Part shown: positions 8,781 through 18,000 of the stretch, in pieces
Numbering within the stretch: the first letter of the stretch is position 1
How the letters are laid out: the number at the start of each line of letters is the position of its first letter
From: JBDHXE01 sp035445085
GTDB taxonomy: Bacteria; Bacteroidota; Ignavibacteria; Kapaibacteriales; UBA2268
DNA length: 64,000 nucleotides
Assembly: GCA_035445085.1 (NCBI GenBank)
Contig: DAOMQA010000009.1
Location: 1 to 64,000 of the forward strand
Direction: 5' to 3'
Notes under the pieces: generated by a model
The model's input: only the letters and a program-made list of their open reading frames with translations
Databases searched by the model: none
Told to the model about the DNA's origin: nothing
Made by a program: the position numbers and the translations under genes

Positions 8781-8999
8781 TTAGGCATAAATACGATTAG
8801 AAAGATAAAACACAATATTGGGTATCGTTTAGAAAAAGTATCGAAAAATATAAATATTACTATACAAGAAGATATAAGTATAGCTAATTCAATTCGCTTT
8901 GCATTAAATTTAAATGAATTTGTAGGAGCTGATAGAATTATTTTAGATTTATCTGGCAAATTTGAGTACGACTCCTATATTGTAATATTTATCAATAAT
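8781..8999 (+). other. In-frame STAS-like coding extension of mlaE lacking a standard start codon
   Basis: The mlaE frame stays open back to 8781 (73 codons; stop TGA at 8778). It encodes sequence that looks like a STAS domain continuing into the annotated protein (RIILDLSGKFEYDSY and then QLQLINTN). No in-frame ATG, GTG or TTG occurs before 9000. An ATG at 8777 is out of frame by one base. Fusions of an MlaB-like STAS domain to the N-terminus of MlaE are known in this group, so the extension is probably real protein, begun from a non-standard start or disrupted by a one-base indel. Confidence 0.6.
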
Positions 9000-9923
9000 T
9001 TGCAGAACATTGCCAAAATAAATCATATTCAATTGCAACTTATTAATACAAATGCTTCAATTGAAAATTTTATAACTTTATATAAATTCCCGCTTGAACC
9101 TAAAGAATTAGTAAAAAGTAATTATCTAATTAATAGAATATCCAAATTAGGTATATTTTTTCAAACGCAGGTTATTGGATTGTTTGAATTTATTGATTTT
9201 TTTGGAGTGATATTTATCAAGTCAATATCTTTACCATTCAATTTAAATAAAATACGATGGAGCGATTTCCCAGAGCTATTTATTAGAAATGGTATTATGG
9301 CTCTACCTATAACTTTACTGATAGTATTTTTGATTGGCTTAATTTCTGGCTATCAAGGTGCCTTACAATTAAAGCAGTTTGGCGCAGACATATTTATTGC
9401 AGATTTAGTTGGCATATCAATTACAAGAGAGTTATCACCATTAATGGTAGCAATACTTATTGCAGGTCGCTCAGGTTCGTCGTTTGCTGCTCAACTGGGA
9501 ACGATGAGGGTTACAGAAGAGATAGATGCTTTAGATACAATGGGTTTTGATAGGTATAATTTTTTAGTGATGCCAAGAATATTATCAGTTGCTTTGTCTA
9601 TACCGATATTGGTTTTAATTTGTAATATAGTGGGGATTCTTGGTGGCTTAATTGCGGCTATGTTTACGTTAGACATAACGCTTATTGGTTATTTTAATAG
9701 ATTACAAGATGCACTTAGTATAGGTGATGTAGTATCTGGCTTAATTAAAAGCTGGTTCTTTGGTTATTTAGTAGCAATGATTGGCTGTTTTAAGGGCTTA
9801 TCTGTAAGCGGTGGAGCGGATAGTGTAGGAAAGCTCACTACAAGTTCAGTTGTAGCAGGTGTTTTTGTGATTATATTAATAGATGCAATTTTCACTTTTC
9901 TACTTAACACCTTAGGGATATAA
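9000..9923 (+). CDS. mlaE: MlaE-family ABC transporter permease (5' end unresolved)
   Basis: 307 aa if counted from TTG 9000, but the true protein probably begins near 8780 (about 380 aa). It is the permease of the Mla phospholipid transporter in the inner membrane. The region from about residue 95 has the MlaE core: ITRELSPLMVAILIAGRSG, FAAQLGTMRVTEEIDALD and several membrane helices. Residues 1 to about 45 are the end of a STAS-like domain. It is followed after 2 bp by mlaF and then mlaD, a complete inner-membrane MlaEFD-type operon. Confidence 0.85.
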   Translation: MQNIAKINHIQLQLINTNASIENFITLYKFPLEPKELVKSNYLINRISKLGIFFQTQVIGLFEFIDFFGVIFIKSISLPFNLNKIRWSDFPELFIRNGIMALPITLLIVFLIGLISGYQGALQLKQFGADIFIADLVGISITRELSPLMVAILIAGRSGSSFAAQLGTMRVTEEIDALDTMGFDRYNFLVMPRILSVALSIPILVLICNIVGILGGLIAAMFTLDITLIGYFNRLQDALSIGDVVSGLIKSWFFGYLVAMIGCFKGLSVSGGADSVGKLTTSSVVAGVFVIILIDAIFTFLLNTLGI

Positions 9924-9925
9924 TT

Positions 9926-10669
9926 ATGCAAGATACTATAATCGTTGAAAGTTTAAACGTGCGATATGGCGATAGAGTTATATTGGAAAATGTAAACTTT
10001 TCAATAAAGAAAGGTGAAATTGTCTTAATTTGTGGCGGCTCTGGTTGTGGGAAAAGCTCTTTGATGAGGCAAATCATTGGATTAGAGCAACCATACAAAG
10101 GCAATATATATATAAATGGATTAGATATACTAAATTGCAAAGCAACCGAGAGAAATAAAATACTTACTCAATTTGGAGTATTATTCCAATCCGGCGCTTT
10201 GTTTGGCTCTATGACCTTAGCAGAAAATATGAAATTATTACTTGATAGTTATACGCCCCTTTCTGAAATAGAAAAAAAGCTAATGATAGAAATGAAATTA
10301 AACGCTGTGGGACTTGGTTCTTATGGCGATTTCTATCCTTCTGAAATTAGTGGTGGAATGAAAAAACGTGCTGCCCTTGCTCGGGCAATAACTTTAGACC
10401 CAGATATTTTATTTTTTGATGAACCAGCTTCGGGCTTAGACCCTGTTACTTCTGCTGCAATAGATAGTTTAATTTTGAATATCAATAAAGTGTTAGGGAC
10501 AACTATGTTTATTGTGTCGCATGATTTAGCAAGTATATTTAGAATTGCCGATAGAATTATTATGCTTGATAAATCCGTAAAAGGTATTTTGGCAATAGGG
10601 ACGCCAGATACATTAAGAAATATGAAGGAAAACCCCTTAGTATTTAATTTCTTTAATAGAATAGCATAG
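9926..10669 (+). CDS. mlaF: MlaF-family ABC transporter ATP-binding protein
   Basis: 247 aa. It is the ATPase of the Mla lipid transporter. Walker A is GGSGCGKSS (37-45), the signature is ISGGMKKRAALARA, Walker B is DILFFDEPASGLDP, and the H-loop is in IVSHDLAS. The ISGGM-KR signature is the form seen in MlaF. It starts 2 bp after mlaE and ends 11 bp before mlaD. Confidence 0.95.
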   Translation: MQDTIIVESLNVRYGDRVILENVNFSIKKGEIVLICGGSGCGKSSLMRQIIGLEQPYKGNIYINGLDILNCKATERNKILTQFGVLFQSGALFGSMTLAENMKLLLDSYTPLSEIEKKLMIEMKLNAVGLGSYGDFYPSEISGGMKKRAALARAITLDPDILFFDEPASGLDPVTSAAIDSLILNINKVLGTTMFIVSHDLASIFRIADRIIMLDKSVKGILAIGTPDTLRNMKENPLVFNFFNRIA

Positions 10670-10680
10670 AGGATGTTGAA

Positions 10681-11661
10681 ATGAAGAAGAGTAAAGGAGC
10701 ATTCATAATTGGCTTGTTTGTTCTAATAGGAACGGCAGTCTTAGTGGCGTTAATATTTTGGCTAAGTGCACATCAGTTTATGAAAGAACAGAGGTTCTTT
10801 GTTACGTATTTCAATACCTCCGTAGAAGGATTAGAACGTGGTTCGGCAGTAAAATACCAAGGGGTGTTGTGTGGAAGGGTTACTGACATTAAAGTAGCAC
10901 CAGATAGCTTGATGATTGAAGTCATTATGCAAATTGATCCAAATGTCAAAATATATGATAATTTACGAGTTCGTTTAACAATGGCTGGCATAACTGGCGG
11001 TAGCTTTTTACAACTACATTTTCCAAATAGTGATATGGTTGATAAATACCCTAAGATACAGGGCTTTGAACCGCCTTTCCCAGTAATAAAGTCTGCTCCG
11101 TCTGGTTTGGATGAAATTACTTTTGCGGCACAACGCGTAATGAATAATATGCTAGATTTGGATGTTAATCATCTGTCGCAAAGCTCTATTGACTTCCTAA
11201 AAAGTGGTAAAACAATGCTTGACAATACAAATAAAGTACTTACTAATAAAGAAATTGTTGAAATTATCAATAATTTAAATAATTCAACGCTCACTCTATT
11301 AGAGTTAGTAAGCAAAATGAATAATAGTGAAGTGTTGGATAATGCAAATCAAACAAGTCAAAACTTAGTGCTCGTATCCCAAAAGTTACAATATATGGTC
11401 GATTCATTAACAAATCAGATAGTACAATTAAAATTACCTACTTATATTGACAAAGCATATTTAAAATATGACTCGTTAATGAGTAAAACAAATAATTCAA
11501 TAAGTAATGTTGCATATAGGAGCGAAGCAAGTTTGATGACTGTTCAGGAAACTTTAGAGCAAATCAAAATTACAAATCGGTATCTACAAAAAACACTTCG
11601 TACTTTATCAGATAATCCTAGTTCAATTTTTTTAACGGAGCCACAAAAAAAAGAAAAATAA
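10681..11661 (+). CDS. mlaD: MlaD/MCE-family lipid-transport substrate-binding protein
   Basis: 326 aa. One N-terminal membrane anchor (residues about 8-28), then the MCE domain (about 38-115, with SVEGLERGSAVKYQGVLCG and the GITGGSFLQL strand), then a long helical, partly coiled-coil C-terminal region. MCE proteins form hexameric rings that carry phospholipids across the periplasm. It is the third gene of the mlaE-mlaF-mlaD unit and about 125 bp of intergenic sequence follow. Confidence 0.92.
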   Translation: MKKSKGAFIIGLFVLIGTAVLVALIFWLSAHQFMKEQRFFVTYFNTSVEGLERGSAVKYQGVLCGRVTDIKVAPDSLMIEVIMQIDPNVKIYDNLRVRLTMAGITGGSFLQLHFPNSDMVDKYPKIQGFEPPFPVIKSAPSGLDEITFAAQRVMNNMLDLDVNHLSQSSIDFLKSGKTMLDNTNKVLTNKEIVEIINNLNNSTLTLLELVSKMNNSEVLDNANQTSQNLVLVSQKLQYMVDSLTNQIVQLKLPTYIDKAYLKYDSLMSKTNNSISNVAYRSEASLMTVQETLEQIKITNRYLQKTLRTLSDNPSSIFLTEPQKKEK

Positions 11662-11689
11662 TCAAGCATCATATTACTTAAATGTGCTA

Positions 11690-11697
11690 TATCTTTG
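11690..11697 (+). promoter_or_regulatory. Candidate -7 element for the E1 dehydrogenase gene
   Basis: TATCTTTG fits TAnnTTTG and lies about 95 nt before the ATG at 11793, leaving a fairly long leader. Confidence 0.4.
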
Positions 11698-11792
11698 AAT
11701 ATTCACAATATAAAGAAATTATATACGTTTAACTCTATCTTGGAGAATTAAGAGATATTAATTTAAATTAATTATATATATAGGTGATAATG

Positions 11793-13934
11793 ATGGCAAA
11801 AGCTACTCAAAAGAAATCCGAAAATAAGAAAGCAGAAACTACAGAACAATCGAACTCAAAGTTTGTAACTATGGATTATATGGGACAGAAAGTAAATGTT
11901 GAATTATATAGTAAATTTGACTTTACAGGCTTTGATAACGAAACTATAATAGAATGGTACAAAATCAATCATTTAGGTAGAAGATTAGACGAAAAAGCTG
12001 CCCTATATCTAAAAATGGCAAAAGGTTGGTCTTATCATGCTCCATTTGCAGGGCACGACGGTATTCAGTTGGCAATTGGCAAGACATTTAGAGCTAGTAA
12101 AGACTTTTTATTCCCATATTATAGAGATATGCTCACTAATTTAGTAGCTGGTATAACTGTAGAAGAGATTATATTAAACGGATTGAGTAAAGACACTGAT
12201 GTCGCAGGTGGCGGTCGCCATATGTCCAATCACTTTGCTAAGCCAAGTATTAGAATTCAAAACGTTTCTTCTTGTACAGGTAACCATAGTTTGCACGCTG
12301 CTGGTGTAGCAAGAGCTATTAAAAAGTACAAAGGCGATGAAATAGCTATATATTCTGGTGGTGAATCAGCAAGTTCTGAAGGATATTTCTTTGAGGCTAT
12401 CAACGCAGCTACATTAGAGCAATTACCAGTAATATTTGTTCTTCAAAATAATCAATATGGTATTTCAGTTCCATTAGTAGACCAAACTGCTAACCAAGTG
12501 GTATCAGAAAATTATCGTGGAATGAAATATTTGCATATAGTCAATTGCGACGGTCGCGATCCATTCGATTCTTATCGTGCTATGCAAGAAGCTAAAGAAT
12601 ATATTACATCAGGCAAAGGTCCAGCTATGGTCCATGCTGACTGCGATAGAGTAGGCTCTCACTCTAACTCTGATAGACACGAATTATACCGTTCAGAAGA
12701 AGAAAGAAATACCGTTCATTTAAGAGATCCTTTAATGCAGTTCCGTTGGCATATTCTTGACAAAAAGATAGCAAGCTTAGCCGAAGTAGAAGCATGGGAA
12801 GAAGAGAATAAGAACTTAATATTTGCTGCTGCTGATAAAGCCGAAGCTGCACCAGATGCTAATGGGAATAGCTGGAATGAATTTATATTGCCTGAACCTT
12901 ATGTAAAAGCCGAAGATAATACAGAATATACGTATGAAGCACAAGGCGAAGAGCTATTATTTATTGATGCAATCAACCATACTCTAAAAGAAGAGTTTCG
13001 TTCTAACCCTGATACATTTATGTGGGGACAAGATATTGGAAAAGGTGGCGTATTTAATGTAGTAAAAGGTATGCCTCAAGAGTTTGGTAAAGAAAGAGTG
13101 TTTAACGCTCCAATAGCAGAAGATTCTATCGTGGGTACAGCCAATGGCTTTAGTCGATATAATGACAAAATAAGGTTAGTAATTGAAGGTGCAGAATTTG
13201 CGGACTATTTCTGGCCTGCAATGGAGCAATTAGTAGAAGCTTCTCACGATTATTGGAGAACAAGAGGGCAGTTTACTTCTAATATGGTAATGAGGTTAGC
13301 AAGTGGTGGCTACATACAAGGTGGTTTATATCACTCTCAAAATCTCGAAGGTGCTTTTGCTACCTTACCTGGTATTAGAATCGTTATGCCATCTTTTGCC
13401 GATGATGCCGTTGGTTTGTTACGCAATGCTATCCGTTCAAAAGGTGTTACTTTATTCTTAGAGCCTAAATATTTATATAACTTTAAAGGTACAGCTGCTA
13501 CTATGCCTCCAGATGATTTTGTTATTCCATTTGGAAAAGCAAAAGTTAGACGTAAAGGCACTGACATTACAATTGTTAGCTATGGTACAGCAGTTCATTT
13601 AAGTTTAATTGCTGCCGAAGAGTTGGCTAAAGAAAATATTAATGTTGAAGTTATTGACTTGCGTTCTTTGGCACCTTGGGATAAAGATACAGTATTTGAA
13701 TCTGTAAAGAAAACAGGTAGAGTTTTGGTAGCTCACGAAGATAAAATTGTTGGCGGTTTTGGTGGAGAAATTTCTGCTGCAATAAACGCTGAGATGTTTA
13801 AGTATTTAGATGCTCCAATTTTACGTGTTGGTTCTAAAGATGTGCCAGTAGGTTTTGCAAAATCGTATGAAACTGCAATCTTACCAAACAAGAACGATAT
13901 TATTCAAGCTGTTAAGAAAACGATAAAATTTTAA
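11793..13934 (+). CDS. 2-oxoacid (2-oxoisovalerate-type) dehydrogenase E1, fused alpha and beta subunits
   Basis: 713 aa from ATG 11793, chosen for the AGGTGA ribosome site 5 nt upstream; ATG 11790 and GTG 11784 are alternatives. Residues about 50-375 are E1-alpha (YRDMLTNLVAG, GGRHMSNHF, LPVIFVLQNNQYGIS). Residues about 395-713 are E1-beta (FNAPIAEDSIVGTANG, VEVIDLRSLAPWD, VGGFGGEI). It carries out TPP-dependent oxidative decarboxylation of branched-chain 2-oxoacids, handing the acyl group to E2. E2 and E3 are not in the window. Unusually, the TPP-Mg motif reads GES where GDG is usual. Substrate assignment to branched-chain acids rests on the fused architecture, not on active-site proof. Confidence 0.88.
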   Translation: MAKATQKKSENKKAETTEQSNSKFVTMDYMGQKVNVELYSKFDFTGFDNETIIEWYKINHLGRRLDEKAALYLKMAKGWSYHAPFAGHDGIQLAIGKTFRASKDFLFPYYRDMLTNLVAGITVEEIILNGLSKDTDVAGGGRHMSNHFAKPSIRIQNVSSCTGNHSLHAAGVARAIKKYKGDEIAIYSGGESASSEGYFFEAINAATLEQLPVIFVLQNNQYGISVPLVDQTANQVVSENYRGMKYLHIVNCDGRDPFDSYRAMQEAKEYITSGKGPAMVHADCDRVGSHSNSDRHELYRSEEERNTVHLRDPLMQFRWHILDKKIASLAEVEAWEEENKNLIFAAADKAEAAPDANGNSWNEFILPEPYVKAEDNTEYTYEAQGEELLFIDAINHTLKEEFRSNPDTFMWGQDIGKGGVFNVVKGMPQEFGKERVFNAPIAEDSIVGTANGFSRYNDKIRLVIEGAEFADYFWPAMEQLVEASHDYWRTRGQFTSNMVMRLASGGYIQGGLYHSQNLEGAFATLPGIRIVMPSFADDAVGLLRNAIRSKGVTLFLEPKYLYNFKGTAATMPPDDFVIPFGKAKVRRKGTDITIVSYGTAVHLSLIAAEELAKENINVEVIDLRSLAPWDKDTVFESVKKTGRVLVAHEDKIVGGFGGEISAAINAEMFKYLDAPILRVGSKDVPVGFAKSYETAILPNKNDIIQAVKKTIKF

Positions 13935-13942
13935 AATTGTGT

Positions 13943-13964
13943 AGTGTTAAAAAAAATTAACACT
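13943..13964 (+). terminator. Hairpin after the E1 gene
   Basis: Perfect 8-bp inverted repeat (13943-13950 with 13957-13964) with a six-A loop, 8 nt after the stop codon. The following sequence is AT-rich but lacks a run of T, so it may be a weak terminator or an mRNA-stabilising 3' hairpin. Confidence 0.45.
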
Positions 13965-14026
13965 GTGTATTATAAGCTACAAATAAAAAATAAAAATATT
14001 CTTTATTTTAGTTGCTGTTTTGTTTT

Positions 14027-14050
14027 CAGAATAAAAAATTGTTTATTCTG
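14027..14050. repeat. 9-bp inverted repeat overlapping the tRNA-Arg promoter
   Basis: 14027-14035 pairs with 14042-14050 (CAGAATAAA / TTTATTCTG). The right arm overlaps the region just after the TTG element of the tRNA promoter. It could be a second 3' hairpin of the E1 transcript or an operator. Confidence 0.35.
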
Positions 14051-14069
14051 AGAATAACATTTATATTTG
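14039..14069 (+). promoter_or_regulatory. Bacteroidota-type promoter of tRNA-Arg
   Basis: TTG at 14039-14041, 20-nt spacer, TATATTTG at 14062-14069 (TAnnTTTG). The mature tRNA begins 26 nt later. Element sequences and spacing match the primary sigma-factor promoters of Bacteroidota, and this is the clearest example in the window. Confidence 0.7.
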
Positions 14070-14094
14070 TATGCTGTGAAGTGGTAAAGTTTTC

Positions 14095-14168
14095 GCGCCC
14101 GTAGCTCAACTGGATAGAGTATTGGATTCCGGTTCCAAAGGTTTAGGGTTCGAATCCCTTCGGGCGTA
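14095..14168 (+). tRNA. tRNA-Arg (anticodon CCG)
   Basis: A 74-nt cloverleaf. The acceptor stem GCGCCCG pairs with CGGGCGT (one G-T pair), the D-arm contains AGCTCAACTGGATAGAG, the anticodon stem TTGGA/TCCAA encloses TTCCGGT with anticodon CCG (decodes CGG, Arg), and the T-loop is TTCGAAT. The base pair next to the acceptor stem in the T-arm is a T-T mismatch. The discriminator is A and the CCA end is not encoded (CA follows). Confidence 0.93.
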
Positions 14169-14203
14169 CAAGTTTTTGTAAATAAATAATTTAGTAAGGT
14201 ACT

Positions 14204-14923
14204 ATGGCAAATAACAATAGTGAAAGAGATATGAACAACGAAGAATTTTCAACTGGGAATGCTCCAATTGAAGATTCTTCTGTTAATTTTATACAAAAAA
14301 ATTCTAAAATTATAATAATAGTATCAATTGCTTTGATAGTTGCAGTTGCTGCTTTTGCATATATTAAATTCAAGAATAATGAGAATTCTATAACAGCATC
14401 GACTCTTATGTCGAGAATTCTACCTTATTATGATAAGGCTGACTACCAAAAGGCTTTAGATGGCGACCCAAGTAAAACCTACTTAGGCGAACCAGTTAAG
14501 GGCTTGAAATATATAGCATCTGAGTTTAGTGGTACCGAGCAAGGTAAATTAGCTTCGTTTTACGTTGCTAATATATTGCTATCTACAGGCAAGTATGCCG
14601 ACGCTACTAAATATTTTGACGAAGCTGCTTCATCAGAATCGAGAGAGGTTCAAAGTGGAGTAATGGCTGGTAAAGCGGCATGTTTAGAAACAGAAAAGAA
14701 ATATGATGAAGCTGCTAAATTATATGAAGATGCCTCAAAGTTAGTAGGTGATGATAATTTAAAAGCAAGGTTTACTTTTTATGCGGCTTATGCTTACGAA
14801 AAAGCATCTAAAAAAGAGTTGTCAGAGAAGTTATACCGCGAAATTGTATTGAGTGCTAAACTTTCCGAATTCTCAGAAATGGCTAAGGAAGGTTTGATAC
14901 GTCTTGGCACGATAATTGAATAG
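14204..14923 (+). CDS. Membrane-anchored TPR protein
   Basis: 239 aa. Residues 1-35 are a polar N-terminus, 36-54 a single membrane helix (IIIIVSIALIVAVAAFAYI), and the rest is a soluble domain with TPR-like helices (SFYVANILLSTGKYADATKYF, KYDEAAKLYEDASKLV). The layout resembles YfgM-type anchored TPR proteins that act as periplasmic or secretion-linked scaffolds. It lies just before the T9SS cargo block, but a terminator separates them, so a link is only suggested by position. Confidence 0.75.
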   Translation: MANNNSERDMNNEEFSTGNAPIEDSSVNFIQKNSKIIIIVSIALIVAVAAFAYIKFKNNENSITASTLMSRILPYYDKADYQKALDGDPSKTYLGEPVKGLKYIASEFSGTEQGKLASFYVANILLSTGKYADATKYFDEAASSESREVQSGVMAGKAACLETEKKYDEAAKLYEDASKLVGDDNLKARFTFYAAYAYEKASKKELSEKLYREIVLSAKLSEFSEMAKEGLIRLGTIIE

Positions 14924-14929
14924 AACTAT

Positions 14930-14952
14930 TGGGTTAAAGCCCATTTTTGTTC
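14930..14952 (+). terminator. Rho-independent terminator after the TPR gene
   Basis: Short hairpin (14930-14935 with 14938-14943; TGGG/CCCA core plus two weaker pairs) followed by five T at 14944-14948. It lies 7 nt after the TPR stop codon. Confidence 0.6.
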
Positions 14953-14980
14953 TTTATGATAATAAAAAATGACATTAAAA

Positions 14981-14988
14981 TATATTTG
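14981..14988 (+). promoter_or_regulatory. Candidate -7 element for the giant surface protein
   Basis: TATATTTG (TAnnTTTG) lies 34 nt before the ATG at 15023 and just after the upstream terminator. The -33 element is not convincing. Confidence 0.45.
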
Positions 14989-15022
14989 TTTTACAATTAA
15001 TTATTTAATTATTGGAGGTAAC

Positions 15023-18000
15023 ATGCAACGATTGATTCGTTTGAGTTTATTTTCGATACTACTCGGAATGCTAAGTGTGGGTCTGAGCTTTGCTCAGAAG
15101 CAGGCAGTGTTTGTTTCTGGTAGTATTAAACCGGGCGATGTCAGGGTTTTCCAAAAGGACTCTATCTATATAATCAATAACGATTATGTGGTTGGAGGTA
15201 CTTTGCTTATAGAACCTGGCACCACAATCCACTTCCAGGCAAACGGAAGATTGATTGATTCTACTGGTGGTAGAATTATCGCCGATGGCTTTGCTAAAGC
15301 TACTTACACTCAAAATCCGAACGGTATTAACCCAGTTGTTCAGTACGAACCGCTTGGTTATGCAAGTTTTGACTATTTCTTCTATGGTGCAGTTGATCAG
15401 TATAATGACAACTCATCAGCTGCTAGAACTGTCAGTATTGAAACTGTAAAAGATCCTACAGTTCACCCTGACAAGTATAACTATATCTTTAACGTACTTT
15501 TAGATAAAAGTAACAGAAAGATAGTTAATTTAACTGATCCGACTGCTTATGCTAAGTATAGAAATACAACTAATGGTAATTATGTTGTTGTTTCTTACGA
15601 ACAAGCCTTAATGTTCCACACGGCTCGTTTAAATAACGACCCAGAACAATTTGACCCTAACTTGAAAACTTTACCATGGAAAAGAATTGGTGGAGACAAT
15701 GTAAATAATGTAAACATTGTTCCTGAAACAATTACTTTTATAGGAAAGCCTGCTGGTAACTATTCTCAAGAATGGGGACATATTATAGTATTACCTGGTG
15801 CTCGTGCCGCTTTCTTCCGTAATGTCAATTTCCAAGACATTAAGAAAGATACTACTGTAGATCGTCAAACTATCTACAATTATAAAGGTGCTGAATATGC
15901 AGCAGTAAATGCTAAAATGAGAACATTAACTAATGGTGCTGGTGGTGCTATCACTACTTTCTCATCAAGAACTTGGTTAATTGATGTAACTTTCAAAAAT
16001 AATATGGCTCGTTACCGTGCAGGTGCCTTGAACATATTACAAACTCCTAAAGAATTTAGATTTTTAGCGGGCAACCATACACCACAATCTTTAGGTGTAT
16101 ATCCAAACGATAAAAATCCTAATATAACAGATAAGTTTGGCGCTCCTTCACATTTCAATAAAGAAGTGTTAAGAACGGACAATATTGATGAATCTGAAAA
16201 TTCTCCTGAACCATTAGCTGATAATTTCCGTCAAGCTTATGACGACGGTAGATTGGCTCTTATGTTAGGTAGAATGAGAAGAATGTCATTCAATAACAAC
16301 TACGTTCAGTTAGCTAACGTTCATATTGAAACTATTGGCGGACAAACTAGAACTTATGATGATACTACAGTTGCTGCTAAATATCCTTACTCTGAATATA
16401 ATCAAGTAAGAGGCGGCGCTATTTATATGGAATCAGATGTAAACTTAAGCTATACTAAATATAAGAATATTGAAGTTGGTTTAGGGGTAAATAATAGTAT
16501 AAAAGTTGAAGGTACAGAAGTATTCTTCCCAGAACCTGATTATTTCAAAGCTGATGGTAACGAAGCTCGTAACTATCAAAGCAATTTAGCTTCTGAAGGT
16601 GCTCGTGGTGGTGCTATTTATGTTGGTGAACATACAGCTTTAATTTTAGCTGGTGAACTTTCTAATAACAAAACTAGAGCTAAATATTTCGATAATCCTG
16701 CTACTTATGGCGAAAACGTAGAAAGCTATTCTCGTGGTGGTGCTGTTTATGTTGCTAATACTGATGGTAGATTGCAATTAAGAGGCGGTCCAGCAAGAGA
16801 AAACTTAAACCCTACTTATTTAACAAATAACACATCTGGAGCTGGTGGAGCTATCTATTTTGATGGTAACGCTTCTCACTACGAACCATTAGTAATTGGT
16901 GGTTCTGATGAAACTCTTATTACAAGAGATTATGGTTTTGATATTAAATTAGAAAACAATACTTCATTAACTTTTGGTGGTGCGATAGTATCTAAAAGAC
17001 CTTTAAGCATTAATGGTGCTGGTGGTGTTGCTGCTGATTTAATGCTAGGTTACGATGGTAAATATTCCGTTCGTTTATTAAACAATACTGCTGCTTTTGC
17101 TGGCGGTGCGATATTTATCAAAGTTCCAAGCTCAATCGATACTACTTATATTAAAGAAGATAAGTTAGATTCTGCACAAGCTATCGAAGCTCGTAAGAGA
17201 ATTATTCAATTCGTTAGAGCTGAATTTGCTAACAACTCTGTTGGTAATGGCGTTTCATCTGCGAATTTAGAATCTTGGTGCGTTCGTGGTGGTGGTGCTA
17301 TCTATTCTCATAATGGCGATTTAAGAATTATTAAAGGTACTGATTTCATCAACAATACTGTATATAATGGTAATGGCGGTGCTATCTTTATTAGTAATTT
17401 ACCAAACGTTCAAGCAAATAGATTTTTCTTAAGTGACTTAGATGTTGTAAATAAAAATCAATATGGTTTGCCATATTCGTACACATCTGAAAATGGTCCT
17501 TTCACTGGTGTTGAACAAGATTACCCAGCTGATGTAAGAATGCTTACAAGATTTATCAATAACAAAATGGTAATTACTGATCAAGAATTCTTTAACAGTC
17601 AAATGGGCAACGGTGCAACTTCTAATGAAGAAGGATTTAACCGCAGAAATAGAGAATCAAACATCGGTGAAAATGGTATTGGTCTTGGTGGTGCTATCTA
17701 TGTATTAGATTCATTAGCATACAATACTGGTTTCCGTTCAGATTCAATTAATTTTAACCGTGTTAGAATACAAAATAACGAAGCATTTTCTGGTTCAGCT
17801 ATCTATTCAGATAACTATAACTTGAAATTAATCTTCAATAGATCTTTAATCACTGGTAACTTAGCTACTTCTCAAGTCGGTATGGCACAAAACGTTATCA
17901 CTGGTCCAATCCAATTTACTGGAAAAAACGTAAGTGCTAATGAAGCATCGTCAGATTTAGCAGGTGCAACAATCTATGGTGAAATGCAAGGTCCATTACC

